From: Cladosporium sp. IMV 00045 | Taxonomy: Eukaryota > Ascomycota > Dothideomycetes > Cladosporiales > Cladosporiaceae | Assembly: GCA_001931905.2 (NCBI GenBank) | Contig: MSJI02000052.1 | Location: 31,522-95,521 of the forward strand | Direction of reading: 5' to 3' | DNA length: 64,000 bases | In this document: in pieces, positions 10,616 to 21,084 of the stretch | Layout: each line of letters starts with the position of its first letter | Numbering within the stretch: the first letter of the stretch is position 1 | The notes under the pieces: generated by a model | The model's database searches: none | Told to the model about the DNA's origin: nothing | What the model saw: the letters and a program-made list of their open reading frames with translations, nothing else | Translations under genes and position numbers: made by a program

Positions 10616-10938
10616 AATTTGTTTGTGGCATATTTTGCTCCATATGGTGAGCAAGAACGAAGAATGACCACTATTTTCACAACTGCTCAATATATCAATA
10701 CATGTGTTTGAGGCAGCACTAAGCTGATGTCGGAGAAGGCTGATGAGTGAAGTCGAAGTCGAAGTCGAAGTCGAAGTCGAAGTCGAAGTCGCCGCGGGAG
10801 TGCCGTGCCCTTTCCGGCTTGTGGAGCAACTCCAATTTTGAGCGCCTCTCGCCATGCTGCTCACTTCATCTCTCCTTGCTCCATTACACTTCTTCTATCC
10901 CAACCTTTTTCCTTTCTTGTTTCATCACATCCATAATA
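10616..10938. other. Intergenic and 5' leader of mS45 (copy 1)
   Basis: It contains a hexanucleotide repeat (10749-10790) and the probable 5' untranslated region of the mS45 gene. An open frame reads through it, but translation most likely starts at 10939. Confidence 0.5.
10749..10790 (+). repeat. (GAAGTC)7 microsatellite
   Basis: There are seven perfect units of GAAGTC, about 150 bp upstream of the mS45 start codon. The other copy has three units at 27217-27234, so the array length varies between the two versions of the locus. Confidence 0.95.
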
Positions 10939-11507
10939 ATGCCTCCCCGCATACAGCCTACAAGGCTGCCGCTGCCTTCATCATGTCAATGCCTTCGCAC
11001 CCAATCCTCAATCCTCCCCGAAGGATACCTCTCTTCACGCTCTTTCCACGCTTCTCCTCCCTCGCTTGAGGGCAACCTTGATGAGAAGAAGACCAGCGAC
11101 AAGCGCCGGTCGACGAAGTTACGTCGCGACATGAAGGAATGGCTGGCGGGCCCTGGCTTCAGGTTTCGCAGACCGCGTCCTGATGGCACGAATTATCTCT
11201 CTGCGTACAACAAGGCCGGCCAGCTCAAGCGTGCAGGCAGGGCCCGAGTCAGCGCAGAGCTACCCACGCCCGCCGAGGTGGCGGCCACTGAAGAAAAGGT
11301 GCAGAGACAGGAAGTGGCGGAAGGCATTGATGAGGCAGAGCGGACTGAGAGGGCAGAAGCACGTGCCGCTGAACGTGCGAGGCAGGCCGCCAACGCCAGA
11401 CGAACGCCCAAGGAAACGGCAGCAGATCTGCGCCCATTTCCCTTGAACCACAATTTTAGGAGTCAGCCGGTCCTCTCGGAAGAGCTCAGAGACGAGCTCT
11501 ACGGACA
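10939..11507 (+). CDS. MRPS35: Mitoribosomal protein mS45 (Bot1/Mrps35 type), 5' half, cut by gap
   Basis: The start at 10939 (MPPRIQPTR) matches the intact copy at 27381. A mitochondrial presequence-like N-terminus (Arg/Ser-rich, RSFHASPP) is followed by a basic and then an Ala/Glu/Arg-rich helical region. The frame is open for 189 codons up to the Ns at 11508. What follows the gap belongs to an unrelated ABC transporter, so any protein model crossing 11508-11527 is a false fusion. The missing 3' part most likely continues at 45503, where the same gene resumes. Confidence 0.75.
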
Positions 11508-11527
11508 NNNNNNNNNNNNNNNNNNNN
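11508..11527. other. Assembly gap (20 N)
   Basis: Twenty Ns of probably arbitrary length. mS45 stops on the left and the middle of an ABC transporter starts on the right, so two unrelated genes are truncated at this join. Confidence 0.98.
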
Positions 11528-13525
11528 TGTTCCTCTTGATCAGCAGCGGTGTCACCATGAGCGTGCCATTTTCCATCGGAAGAATTCTGGACGTCGCCAG
11601 CAAGCCTCCAGAGGAGAACGCGACATTCCTGGGAATGTCCATGAACACTTTCTACATTGCTTTTGCGGCGGTCTTGGCCACTGGTGCTTGCGCGAACTAC
11701 GGACGTATTATCATTCTGCGTGTCGTTGGCGAGCGCATTGTCACGAAGCTCAGAAGTCAATTGTTCAGGCGAACTTTCGTGCAGAACGCGGAGTTCTTCG
11801 ATGCGAACCGCGTTGGCGACTTGATCAGCAGACTTGGAAGCGATACTATCATTGTCGGCAAGAGTATTACGCAGAACGTCAGCGATGGTCTTCGCTCGCT
11901 CGTCTCTGCCGTTGCTGGTTTCTCGATGATGGCTTTCATGTCTGTCAAGCTTACCGGTATCCTCGCTGTTGCGGCGCCGCCGGTTGCTGTTGGTGCTTTC
12001 TTCTACGGTCGTGCCATCCGGAACTTGTCAAGGCGCATTCAGAAGAACCTCGGAAACTTGACAAAAATCGCAGAAGAGCGTCTCGGCAATGTTCGAACCA
12101 GTCAAGCATTCGTCGGAGAGCTGCAAGAAGTCAATCGCTACAACAACCAGACGCGCAAAATCTTTTACCTCGGCCGCAAAGAAGCACTTATTAGTGCAGT
12201 CTTCTTCTCGGCTTCTGGTTTTGCTGGCAACATGACGTTCCTCGCGCTACTTTATGTCGGCAGTGGAATGGTTCACAGCGGTGCTATTTCCGTTGGTGAC
12301 TTGACGAGCTTTTTGATGTACACTGCCTACGCTGGCAGCAGTCTGTTCGGTCTCAGCAGCTTCTACAGCGAGCTGATGAAGGGAGTCGGTGCTGCAACCC
12401 GTCTTTTCGAGCTGCAGGATCGCACTGCAACCATCAGCCCAACCAAGGGAGACATGGTCAAGAGCGCGCGTGGCAACATCGAATTCGACAACGTCAAGTT
12501 TGCGTACCCGACTCGCCCAGCCGTGACGATCTTCGAAGACTTGACTTTCACCATCCCTCAAGGCAGCAATGTGGCGATCGTTGCGCCCTCTGGAGCTGGA
12601 AAGAGTACAGTGGCAAGCTTGCTCTTGAGATTCTACAACCCTGACTCTGGCACCATCAAGATCAACGGCAAGGACATCACCCAGATGAACGCTAAGCAAT
12701 TGAGACGAAGAATCGGATACGTCGGACAGGAGCCTGTGCTCTTCAGTGGCACTATCGCGCAGAACATCGCTTATGGCAAGCCGCAAGCAACTAGACAGCA
12801 GATCTTGTCTGCAGCTCGCCAGGCCAACTGCCAGTTCATTCAGGACTTCGTGAGTTACCTCAATCCCTTTGTTCAATGAAGACCACTAACACATACTGCA
12901 GCCTGATGGCCTGGACACCTCTGCCGGTGCACGCGGTACGCAGCTCTCCGGTGGTCAGAAGCAGCGCATCGCAATCGCACGCGCCCTACTCAAAGACCCC
13001 GATATTCTAATCCTCGACGAAGCCACCTCAGCACTCGACGCCGAGTCCGAAACCCTCGTTAACCAGGCTCTCGGCCGCTTGCTGAAAGGTAACAACACCA
13101 CGATCTCCATCGCCCACCGTCTGAGCACGATCCAGCGCAGCGACATCATCGTCTGCATCGGCTCCGACGGTCGCGTCGCCCAAGTTGGAAGCTACACCGA
13201 CCTCTCCGCCGACAAAGAGGGCGCGTTCGCCAAGCTGATGGAATGGCAAATGACCGGTCCAAACTCGTCTCCTGCGCAATCTTCCTCCTCGGAGCCCAGA
13301 GGTGAGGTCAGAGAAGAGGAACACAAGCACGAGCACGAGCTTACTGAGGAAGATCGCATGCGCATGCGCATGGAAGAGCACGATCGCGCCAAGCGCCTCG
13401 AGAGCAGTGAGGCTGCTGAGCAAGCTGCTGTCGAGGAGGAGGAAGGCGAGGGCGCGGCTGTGAGGAAGGAAAAGGAGACCAGTGCGGAGGCTGTTCTTGA
13501 GAAGAGCAAGGGTTCTGATCGATGA
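11528..13525 (+). CDS. MDL1: Mitochondrial ABC transporter, MDL1/ABCB10 type, 5' end missing
   Basis: The frame is open from the gap (codons in phase from 11530), with one intron at 12850-12901 (GTGAGT...GCAG). A six-helix ABC exporter membrane domain is followed by one nucleotide-binding domain: Walker [11 protein letters not shown]-loop YVGQEPVLF, signature LSGGQ, Walker [13 protein letters not shown] and switch IAHRLS. Similarity is to half-transporters of the mitochondrial inner membrane that export peptides produced by matrix proteases. A charged, low-complexity tail of about 80 residues (Glu/Lys/Ala) follows the NBD. The N-terminal presequence and part of the first helices are lost in the gap. 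There is only one copy in this window. Confidence 0.88.
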
Positions 13526-14162
13526 TCTTGACTTACGCTACGCCTTCTGGCCTTGCGTGTCGCGATAGAGCGCTAGCTTCACCCGGGCAGTTCTTGTTTC
13601 TTCCTTCGCCCGCCACTACTCTACTCATCTCTTTGCATTGTTTCATTTTTCTGCTTTTTCTCTTCATCCATGAACGTTTTCTTACGAAACGTTTTAGAGC
13701 ATATAGGGCGTTTGACGAGTGGTCATCACGTCGGATGGGTGGAAATGTTCTTCATACGGACGAAAATGTATAATATTCAAAAAGTTTCAGATTTATTCGT
13801 CTGAGCGGAATGATTTCTTGCTTTGTTTATCGGTTGCTTGACACAGACCTAGTAGCAATAGCTAGGGTAAAGGAATTCACTTGGCGGTTCATGGTACGTT
13901 TGATACTTGAAAGGGAAGCGGAATTTGTTCGAATGGTTCTGGATACACTTTAATCTAAACAAGACACGACAAAACAAAATAACTGAGGACAGTATGCTGC
14001 AAGAAAGTCAACCCTCGACAATAAAGAAGACTCAACAAGACAAGATCGGCAATAGTATGCAGCAAAACCTCAATCTCCAACCAGACACTGTTCTTGCCCC
14101 TTCCTATCAGCTGCATCAATGACAGTAGAACTTCCTCGAAGCATCATGCACACATTCCGCAT
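13526..14162. other. Intergenic, convergent 3' region
   Basis: It lies between the ABC transporter 3' end and a minus-strand gene. It is AT-richer than its surroundings and no supported gene is seen. Confidence 0.4.
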
Positions 14163-14858
14163 TCAAGGAAACTGAATAGCCGCACCCTCACCATAAACGA
14201 ACCGAGCTTCCTCCTGGCCGTCCACAAAATGGAACGGAGGCCTCGAGAAGATCCCGAACGGAAGGTTCTCCCTGTCTTCGTCCACTTCCTCATCCTCCTC
14301 CTCGGCTGCAAGTTCGGCATCACAAATCCTGCAGTAGACGGGGACACGCACGCGTCGATTCCTCCCAAACGCATACTTGATGAGTTCCTCGACGGGAAAC
14401 TCACCGTTCTTGTCGCGCTTGATGATCCCGTGCTTCAGGACGTGCTGGCACTCGTTGAGTTCGACCACCCACCTGATGAACTCCTTGCGCTGGTCAACAG
14501 GCATCTTGCCGATTCTGTCCAAGCGGTAGCGGTAGTCTGAGGTCATCTCCACGATTATCACCTTATCTTCATCAGGCTCCTCGTCCATGGCCTCTTTCGG
14601 CGCGTTAGGGTCGTCCATGGGGTACTCGTGGATGGTGTAATCGAATTCCTCCGTTTCCTGATTGTTAGCCTCCGATTCAATATCATACTCCAAGCCGACC
14701 AGGCCTATCGACCAGGAGTCCACCATTTTTTGATGCTCCTTGATCCTCATCAGACTGAGCTCGGCCGCATTCACGCGACGTCCCATGAAGCTTGGATTAA
14801 CTCTAGTTACTGTATCTGATGATAAAGTTTCACAAGCCCAACCTTGTCTCAATTTCAC
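14163..14858 (-). CDS. Acidic hypothetical protein, up to 231 aa
   Basis: An open frame on the minus strand gives 231 aa. The ATG at 14858 is the first available, but MGRRVNAAEL about 24 residues in is an equally plausible start. The centre is very acidic (Asp/Glu runs), and a CRIC pair lies near the C-terminus. The sequence DQRKEFIRWVVELNE and the ending GAAIQFP resemble QRDKFHAWAMELRE and LAAVQLL in the neighbouring gene at 14918-15616, suggesting old tandem paralogs. No known domain is recognised. No second copy is in the window. Confidence 0.5.
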   Translation of the reverse strand: MKLRQGWACETLSSDTVTRVNPSFMGRRVNAAELSLMRIKEHQKMVDSWSIGLVGLEYDIESEANNQETEEFDYTIHEYPMDDPNAPKEAMDEEPDEDKVIIVEMTSDYRYRLDRIGKMPVDQRKEFIRWVVELNECQHVLKHGIIKRDKNGEFPVEELIKYAFGRNRRVRVPVYCRICDAELAAEEEDEEVDEDRENLPFGIFSRPPFHFVDGQEEARFVYGEGAAIQFP

Positions 14859-14917
14859 ATGCTCACTCAGTCATGTGAAACCACATCAATCCTCCATCGT
14901 TTTCTCCGATCATGTAG

Positions 14918-15616
14918 CTAAAGTAGCTGCACTGCTGCCAGCGGGCCAAAGATCCGACGCACTTCCATTTGATCTGGGTCCTGTCCCTGGAAGGGGTCGC
15001 TACCCGTCACTTCCTCTTCTTCATTAGCCTCGTCTTGTAGAGGGTGCGGCTCCTCAATGACAAAGCGATCAGCTTCATCTGAGACGAACTCGTCCACTTC
15101 ACTTTCGACAATGCGTCCAAGCCGAATGGCTGTCTTCACTTCCCTCAGCTCCATCGCCCAGGCGTGAAATTTGTCGCGTTGTTTGCTACCGGGATCGCCC
15201 ATCGCGATAATGCGATCAAATCCTCTCGACTCCGGCATATCGACGGCAGGGTCCCGCTCTCGCTGCAGTCGTATGATATGGGTAATCTCATACTTGGCTT
15301 CCGTTATCGTCACCCATATTCGAGCAAGGGCTTGTCCAATCACAGCCAAAAATCTCTGATCGTCCTTTCGGTCACGCCTGTAGCAATGTATGTTGCTGGT
15401 GATTTTGTCCATTGCAGTGATGATTTGAGGGAGACGAGGCATGTCTGAATCGCCATGGACTCTGACTGTGAAATATCTTCACAAGTCTTGTGCAAGCTCA
15501 CGGGCATCAGGAGACATTTGGTGATACTGGATTCCAAGCCATTTGTACTCTCGATCGCATCGTTGGATATCGTCCTCGATAATCTGAAGTCGGTTCTCTG
15601 ATGCGTTGGGTCGCAT
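14918..15616 (-). CDS. Hypothetical protein, 213 aa, one intron
   Basis: I extend the obvious open frame (ATG at 15442) with an upstream exon at 15616-15502 that starts MRPNASENRLQ. An intron at 15501-15445 (GTGAGC...TTCAG, 57 nt) joins it in frame, so the protein gains 39 residues. The body is helical, with an acidic C-terminal half. It looks distantly related to its neighbour at 14163-14858 (see there). The upstream exon rests on coding-like sequence plus good splice sites only, since there is no second copy to compare. Function unknown. Confidence 0.45.
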
Positions 15617-16243
15617 TATTGCGTTGGTGGTGGTGCAGTATTGGAGGATATGCTAGAAAGCGCGGGTATTAATGCTGAGGTATAGCCACTTTTTGTAGCA
15701 TTGACGATCGTTCTATGTGTGTGAATCATTTGCGTGTTTCATTTGTGTCAAAGAAAGACATCGTTTATAAAACATGTAATCGAAGCTCTGGTCTTGACAA
15801 ATGTGTGAGTGAGGTCTGAGCAAATGTTTTGCTTGGAATACTATGCTGCAGGAAGAAAAGACATGAGTCTTTCCAATTGGAAAGCGTCTCAATCGAGCTT
15901 GTGATGGCATAGACAGAATAGCATCTCGTCGGTCGACTCATCATGCAACATTGTCACACAGCTAAGGGTTGCTAGAGGTCGAACAGTAGGGCTTCGATGA
16001 TATAGCTCCTAGAGGAGTCCAAGACTAATTTGGCATAGTTTTTCGAATCGAGCAAAGGACTACATTGACTTGTACAACTGTCAAGAGGAATCAATCACAG
16101 GGTCTGAAAATGAGTACAAGATTCAAAGAAATTGTTCATTTCGACTATATTCACGGCCAAGTTAACAATCTGTTTCTCTCACAGGCTATACACTTTCCTT
16201 GTGATGAGTTCTCGCTGCAATCAGAAACCAACCAGACTGACGC
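15617..16243. other. Intergenic
   Basis: This is an AT-rich stretch between two minus-strand genes. Short open frames are present in several frames, without coding character or conservation to judge by. Confidence 0.4.
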
Positions 16244-16996
16244 CTAACCTCTAAGCATCCTAAGCATCCGGGTAAACGTGTTCATCGCTTGATCCTTCCA
16301 ATCTTCCATGCGACCGCAAAAGTCCATCCCCTTTGGAATGGAGATGACAAGCTCTCTGCTTCTGATGCCGTTGCGATCGACTTCATTGTCTCTGTCTTTG
16401 TTTTCAGCCGTAGACATCAGCTCAACGGCCGACTGAAGATTGTCCAGTGGCATTTTCATGCTACTCAACTCTGCACGAGCCTTGTTGAGGTGAACGAAAG
16501 CCTTCTTGACGTCTTCGATGGTATACGCAGTGTCCATGATCTGTTGAGCATCATAGCAGAGGAGTACAACGTTCATGGCAGAGAAGAAGAAGGGGTCTTG
16601 GGTTCGAGGGGTTTTGGATATCCAGAACTGCTCATGCGCAGAGGCACACCTGCCATCGTTTGCGAAGTGGGCTTTTTGCGAGAAATCGAGCATGTGGTAC
16701 TTGACTGCAGTCTCAAGGTACAGGTCCTTGAAGCATTCATGGTAACAAAACAGCACGTCGATGTCGTGCTGAGCTCTGGCTCTCCAAAAGTCAACCCCCA
16801 CTGGCTCCTGGCAGCTTGGACAGTTTGCTTTTGATGTGATGTGGCGGTTGGTCGGAGCATTGGCGAAGTCTTCTTCGGCATTCTCTCTGAGAAACCAGAA
16901 ATCTTTGATCGCAGATACGATCAACGCGTCTGATGATCGACCGATTGGCGATGGTTTCATCACGAAATGGCCACATGCCCAAGTGATAAGTGCCAT
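16244..16996 (-). CDS. Cys-rich hypothetical protein, 250 aa (copy 2)
   Basis: This is the complete version of the gene cut at the window's left edge. The start at 16996 gives MALITWACGH. Cys8/His10 and Cys58/Cys61 (CPSC) could form a small metal site. The middle is rich in aromatic residues and the C-terminal third is helical (KKAFVHLNKARAELSSMK). There are no membrane segments or signal peptide. Its neighbours in the row are same-locus genes in identical order in both copies. No family recognised; alternatives include a degenerate RING-like fold, which I cannot support. Confidence 0.55.
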   Translation of the reverse strand: MALITWACGHFVMKPSPIGRSSDALIVSAIKDFWFLRENAEEDFANAPTNRHITSKANCPSCQEPVGVDFWRARAQHDIDVLFCYHECFKDLYLETAVKYHMLDFSQKAHFANDGRCASAHEQFWISKTPRTQDPFFFSAMNVVLLCYDAQQIMDTAYTIEDVKKAFVHLNKARAELSSMKMPLDNLQSAVELMSTAENKDRDNEVDRNGIRSRELVISIPKGMDFCGRMEDWKDQAMNTFTRMLRMLRG

Positions 16997-17408
16997 GCCA
17001 ACCTTTATTTGCTGCGAAGAGTCGATAATTGGTTTTTCTGGATGTAAAATGTGTGAGAATCAAATCTGCTGAATATCCAGATCAGCCTTTAGGCACTATA
17101 TGGCAACATGCAGTGTTAGGTGATCTTTTGTCTTTGTTCTCTTTCACCTACAACGCATCATGAAGGCGTGTAATAGGTGTCAAGCATTCAATGTCTTTGT
17201 CTCAGACCAACACATAAAGGCTTCTTTGCCCTTTGTATTATCCCTATTCACTTGCAACAATCTTGAATATTGTGTCTGTTGCATCAGTATTTCTAGGGCT
17301 CCTTCACTTCTGATTCTTGTCATGTGGAGCTGACTTTGGTTCAGCGCAGGAACTCACAACCAAACAGAATCTGATACAAGTTTCGAAGAAGAGAGAAATT
17401 TCAGAAAC
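16997..17408. other. Intergenic, divergent promoter region (copy 2)
   Basis: Counterpart of 539-950. The frame that is open in copy 1 is closed by TAA here, supporting a start at 17409 for the next gene. Confidence 0.4.
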
Positions 17409-17765
17409 ATGCAGTCTTGTGTTGTGGATACCTCTGACGAGCAGTCTAGCTGTACGTTCAGCGCGCTCTTAGAAGCCGAAGTCCGGGTCGTTGAGGACAT
17501 GATTGACTGTACGCTCCTAGACATGGCGAACAATGGATATGCCCATCCTGTTTCTAGCTCTGAGATTGCACGAACGTTGCAAGACGTTCGAGAAAGGGGC
17601 GAGCTCCCTGCTGTGTCTTCGGACGGCCAAGCGAGTTTGATCATCAAATGTTCAGTTCCAGTTGTAACTGAAGAGAAAAGGGCCGTCGCTAGACTGACCC
17701 AGGCGTGGGATAAATTGGAAGACTTGAGATACGAGTTTGAGCAAAGTCACGGTAGAAATCAGTAG
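17409..17765 (+). CDS. Small hypothetical protein, 118 aa (copy 2)
   Basis: It is the same length as copy 1 (951-1307) and starts at the equivalent ATG. Substitutions are scattered and there is no indel. No signal peptide, membrane segment or known domain is seen. Conservation of the frame between diverged copies supports coding status. Confidence 0.5.
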   Translation: MQSCVVDTSDEQSSCTFSALLEAEVRVVEDMIDCTLLDMANNGYAHPVSSSEIARTLQDVRERGELPAVSSDGQASLIIKCSVPVVTEEKRAVARLTQAWDKLEDLRYEFEQSHGRNQ

Positions 17766-18110
17766 GAACGATGAAGTCCAATAAACTGTTGCTTTGGACA
17801 CCTTTTACATGATTGATCAACGGTAGAGAGATGCGACTGACCGCAACATTCACATGTAAATCCAAGCGCTTTCGTAACCTCGACTCGAGAGTGAGTGTTC
17901 TTCCATCGCACTTCACTACAACATGAAAACCACTACTCGATGCACATACAACACTCGAACTCTTATAAGACTGCAAGGCGTTCGCACCGTCAAATTCGGT
18001 CAAAGTATTACAATCCATAGCATTCGATTGATCCATATCTGACATCTAGCTCAGCTCTCAGTACTAGGCCTCCTTCCAAGCTTTCCGACGACTGATCAGA
18101 CCACAGCAAA
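17766..18110. other. Intergenic (copy 2)
   Basis: Counterpart of 1308-1658; nothing recognisable. Confidence 0.35.
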
Positions 18111-18470
18111 ATGGTATCGAACGTCAACGCAATCAACGCCATCACCAAGCAATCGATCATGCCTCGCCACGAAACCGAAGTCATCGCCTCCGAGACAGGG
18201 CATGGCCGACCTCTGTTGGGGCTTCTCGTGATCCCGGTCGTTCTTCTGTGTACCTCTGTTGCAGCTGGTTTGTGGTACTACAAGAAGCACTCGAAAAAGC
18301 GCCTGGAGAAACAAAAGGCCGATGATGCAGCCGAAAGAGTGAGGTCGCGGCAGGCATGGCTTTGGTTGGCTGAAGAGAGGATGGTTCAGGAAGACAGAGC
18401 AAATGCTCTAGCGATGCTCGAGGGGCGCATACCCGAGAACACGATGACTGTGAGAGCTTATGGGTATTAG
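18111..18470 (+). CDS. Single-pass membrane protein, 119 aa (copy 2)
   Basis: Same architecture as copy 1: a short N-terminus, one hydrophobic helix (residues about 34-55), then a basic stop-transfer stretch and a charged helical tail ending MTVRAYGY. It has six extra residues near residue 12 (TKQSIM) compared with copy 1. This suggests the N-terminus is under weak constraint, while the helix and tail are conserved. Confidence 0.55.
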   Translation: MVSNVNAINAITKQSIMPRHETEVIASETGHGRPLLGLLVIPVVLLCTSVAAGLWYYKKHSKKRLEKQKADDAAERVRSRQAWLWLAEERMVQEDRANALAMLEGRIPENTMTVRAYGY

Positions 18471-18957
18471 GCTTTGTTGATGGAATCAGTGGAATTGCTT
18501 CGATGCACCAAAGTCGAGTCATGATCGGACACCAGGTGCTGATGCCCATGAGCACTTCCTTGGCTGTAAGGTACCAATTGCGTATCAAACGAACATTTTC
18601 TTGCACCGTTCGTGAGGGACATGTAGTCCGTAGTGATCAATTGAGCAGCTGTTGGGACTTGCTTCTTGTTACACAATCAGTGCATGCATGTGCGGGTGGC
18701 TGCTGTCACACGGTAACACGCAGAAGGCTGTAAACAAATAACGTTCGTGAATAACATAGGCCTCACTTTTGTAACCGGTGAGATTTAGCTTGCTTCACGT
18801 GCTTCTTCATTCACCTGTTATCGGTCGACGTCCGCAAAACTCTCAACGCTGAGCGACTGAGCCTGCCTGCCAAACAACAAACAAGCTCCTTCCACTTTTC
18901 ACGAAACTCGAACAAAACGCCTCTAAAACATCGACGGCACTTCTGACCTTCAAAACC
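18471..18957. other. Intergenic (copy 2)
   Basis: Counterpart of 2001-2490; no gene seen. Confidence 0.35.
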
Positions 18958-19436
18958 ATGGCCGCGACTACTGATCCCAGCAACGACCCAGGTACTGCTG
19001 CTGGTAACACTCTCGAGCACAACGCACCGTCACCGTACACCTCGATATGCTAACTTGTGCTACAGCAGCGACATCGTCTATGATGGCCTACGCAACCGAA
19101 ACGTCCATGTGGTTCCCTGTCATCGACGATGATGACGACGACGGCCCTCTGTCTATCTACTCGCCTGGCACTTGCAACGCGACTCGAGCTGTCTCTTCAT
19201 TCTTCGCGCCGACTGGCTCTACGGCCTCCGAGTCCTCGATCACCGTCGCCACCTCCAACACCAGCTTCACCACGCCGCCGCTCTCCAGCTCAAGCACTCA
19301 CACTACCTCTCCGGCCATCGCAGCAACGGCTTCCAGCGCTGCTCGCGGATCCGTCGTCCTCGGCGCAAGATCAGGCGCTCCTGGCCTTGCAATCCTGGTC
19401 ATGTCCATCGTCGCGCTGCTTGGGCGCCACTTGTAA
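18958..19436 (+). CDS. Ser/Thr-rich protein with hydrophobic C-terminus, 138 aa, one intron (copy 2)
   Basis: Exons are 18958-19003 and 19066-19436. The 62-nt intron has donor GTAACA, a perfect TGCTAAC branch site and acceptor CAG. The mature sequence is low in complexity (Ser, Thr, Ala), with an acidic DDDDDDG run near residue 40 where copy 1 has DEGDDG. The C-terminal 20 residues are hydrophobic. It could be a wall or surface protein, but the lack of an obvious signal peptide leaves this open. Confidence 0.5.
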
Positions 19437-19689
19437 CAAGTGGCTAGAACTTGGCGTTGAATACACGCCTCGAGGCTAGGAAGTGTGTAATGGGCAGACA
19501 CGACAAGGGATCCAGGCATATTTTCTTGATGTCTTTGGTCAGCCGGTTTGGAAGGAGAATTGTCGATGGAGGTCATGGGCGACGTGTAGACAGCCATAGA
19601 TAGCGATTCTGAACGACTGAGCTACCTCCACACGCTTCATCATCTAGCTTCAGCTGGGCGCCGTCAGTCCTGCTCTGTGATATATGTTG

Positions 19690-20511
19690 CTATAAGCTCA
19701 ATAACCTTGCCCTCTTCAGGTACTCATAAAGTGACCAAGCCGCCAAAGTCTTGCCATCTCGCGCGCCAATCTGCAGCAAACGTTCGTAGTTCATCAGACG
19801 AACAGTTATCTTCTCCTGATGTCCTCTTTCACCCGCCAAGCGATCCTTCAGATCGTCAATCTCCGTGCGTTCTTTCTCTTGCTCCCACAGGAAAATCTTG
19901 ATGAACTCATCGCACGCGCCTGGGCTGGGATACATTGCATCCTTGACATAGCCCTGCGTGCTGTGGTCTTTCAGAGCCAAAGCAGTCATGTCGATCAAGT
20001 CGCTCTTGTTCAGCTTGATGCCCACCTCTTCCTTGATTTCTCGCGCAGCTTCTCCGACGACGTCGTTGTGGTCGTCCAGCATTCCAGCGGGAATCTCCAG
20101 GAACCGTAGACTTCCTGCGGCCGGGCGTGGCTGTTCTGTCATCACGACATATCGTTCGTCAGGCGCGTCGAACGGCCGCAGTATCATGAGAACGGTGACG
20201 CTGCCGCCGCGCAAGAAGACAACGCCAGGAAGGGTTTCGCCCTTTTTGTTTTCGATTAGAGCGAAGATCTTGACGAAGAGCAAACGCTCTCTTCCACGAT
20301 CGAAAGAGTCGACTCTGATGTGCTTGAGGTTGTATGGCGCTTCGTTGAATGGATGATCGTGGTGTTTTTGCTCTTCGATTGAGACTTTCAGGGCCGCTTT
20401 CCAGTCGACGAAGGGCCTGAATTGGAGCAACTCCTCTTCGTCAAGTCCAGGAAGATGCTTGATCGTGACTGCAGGGTCCCAATCTGCCAGCTGAGTTATT
20501 GAGTCAGCCAT
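19690..20511 (-). CDS. Nudix hydrolase, NUDT14-like ADP-sugar diphosphatase (copy 2)
   Basis: It has 273 aa, with no indel against copy 1 (3246-4067) and about seven substitutions, none in the Nudix box. The PAGMLDD segment, AREIKEEVGI helix and SPGACDE motif are all kept. This level of purifying selection suggests that both versions encode a working enzyme. It is divergent from the HET gene at 21085. Confidence 0.8.
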   Translation of the reverse strand: MADSITQLADWDPAVTIKHLPGLDEEELLQFRPFVDWKAALKVSIEEQKHHDHPFNEAPYNLKHIRVDSFDRGRERLLFVKIFALIENKKGETLPGVVFLRGGSVTVLMILRPFDAPDERYVVMTEQPRPAAGSLRFLEIPAGMLDDHNDVVGEAAREIKEEVGIKLNKSDLIDMTALALKDHSTQGYVKDAMYPSPGACDEFIKIFLWEQEKERTEIDDLKDRLAGERGHQEKITVRLMNYERLLQIGARDGKTLAAWSLYEYLKRARLLSL

Positions 20512-21084
20512 TTGAGTTCGAGGTTGCGAAGTTGCCTAGGTGTGTAAGTGGTACTGGATGGTATGCGGGACTGCAGTTTTCACTTTGGCAGAGAAAGATA
20601 CCCACGAGACCCAGACGAGACGGCAGGGTTAGATGCATGATGGGGCGCAGTACTTTAGCGAATCGGGCTCGGCCTGCAATCGTCCGGTGTATTGTTTGAA
20701 ACGAGGTCATCCCACACCTATCAGAAGTCGGCCAAGTCCGGTTTGCCCTGCACAGCACGACAGTCACCCCACGCGGCTTCTTTTGCGCCCCATCATCATA
20801 AGTGATACCGATTGGTGATATGCAGGAGGTACTGCATGATGCGTTGGAGCATCCTATCTGAGCATCAGCTCTGCATCCGAAACGATAGCAGTCACATCTC
20901 CTGTCAGCGGTCGGATCTTTTGATCGTTCACACGTGGTCGGCGTGATGTTTGGTGGCCCCAGTACAGTGCAACTATTAATGCCGGATCAAGATCACCATT
21001 CGTTCTCGAATCGGCGGTCTCGTTTGACCATGCTTCAATCGACCACCAATTCTCCCACTTATGTTCATTTTTCCTTCGACTATC
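20512..21084. promoter_or_regulatory. Shared divergent promoter region, Nudix / HET (copy 2)
   Basis: Counterpart of 4068-4641 and strongly conserved with it. The first 150 bp upstream of the Nudix start and the block at about 20860-21000 are the most similar parts. Confidence 0.45.

Larger units (their letters stand above)
1..11507 (+). repeat. Duplicated block, version 1 of the left half
   Basis: Collinear with 16458-27949 from the first base to the gap, with the same genes, strands and introns. Protein divergence is about 3-5% by hand counts. The block extends beyond the left edge of the window. Confidence 0.95.

Noticed and set aside
11260..11760. Minus-strand open frame across the first gap
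   Set aside because: It reads through Ns and is antisense to two real genes.
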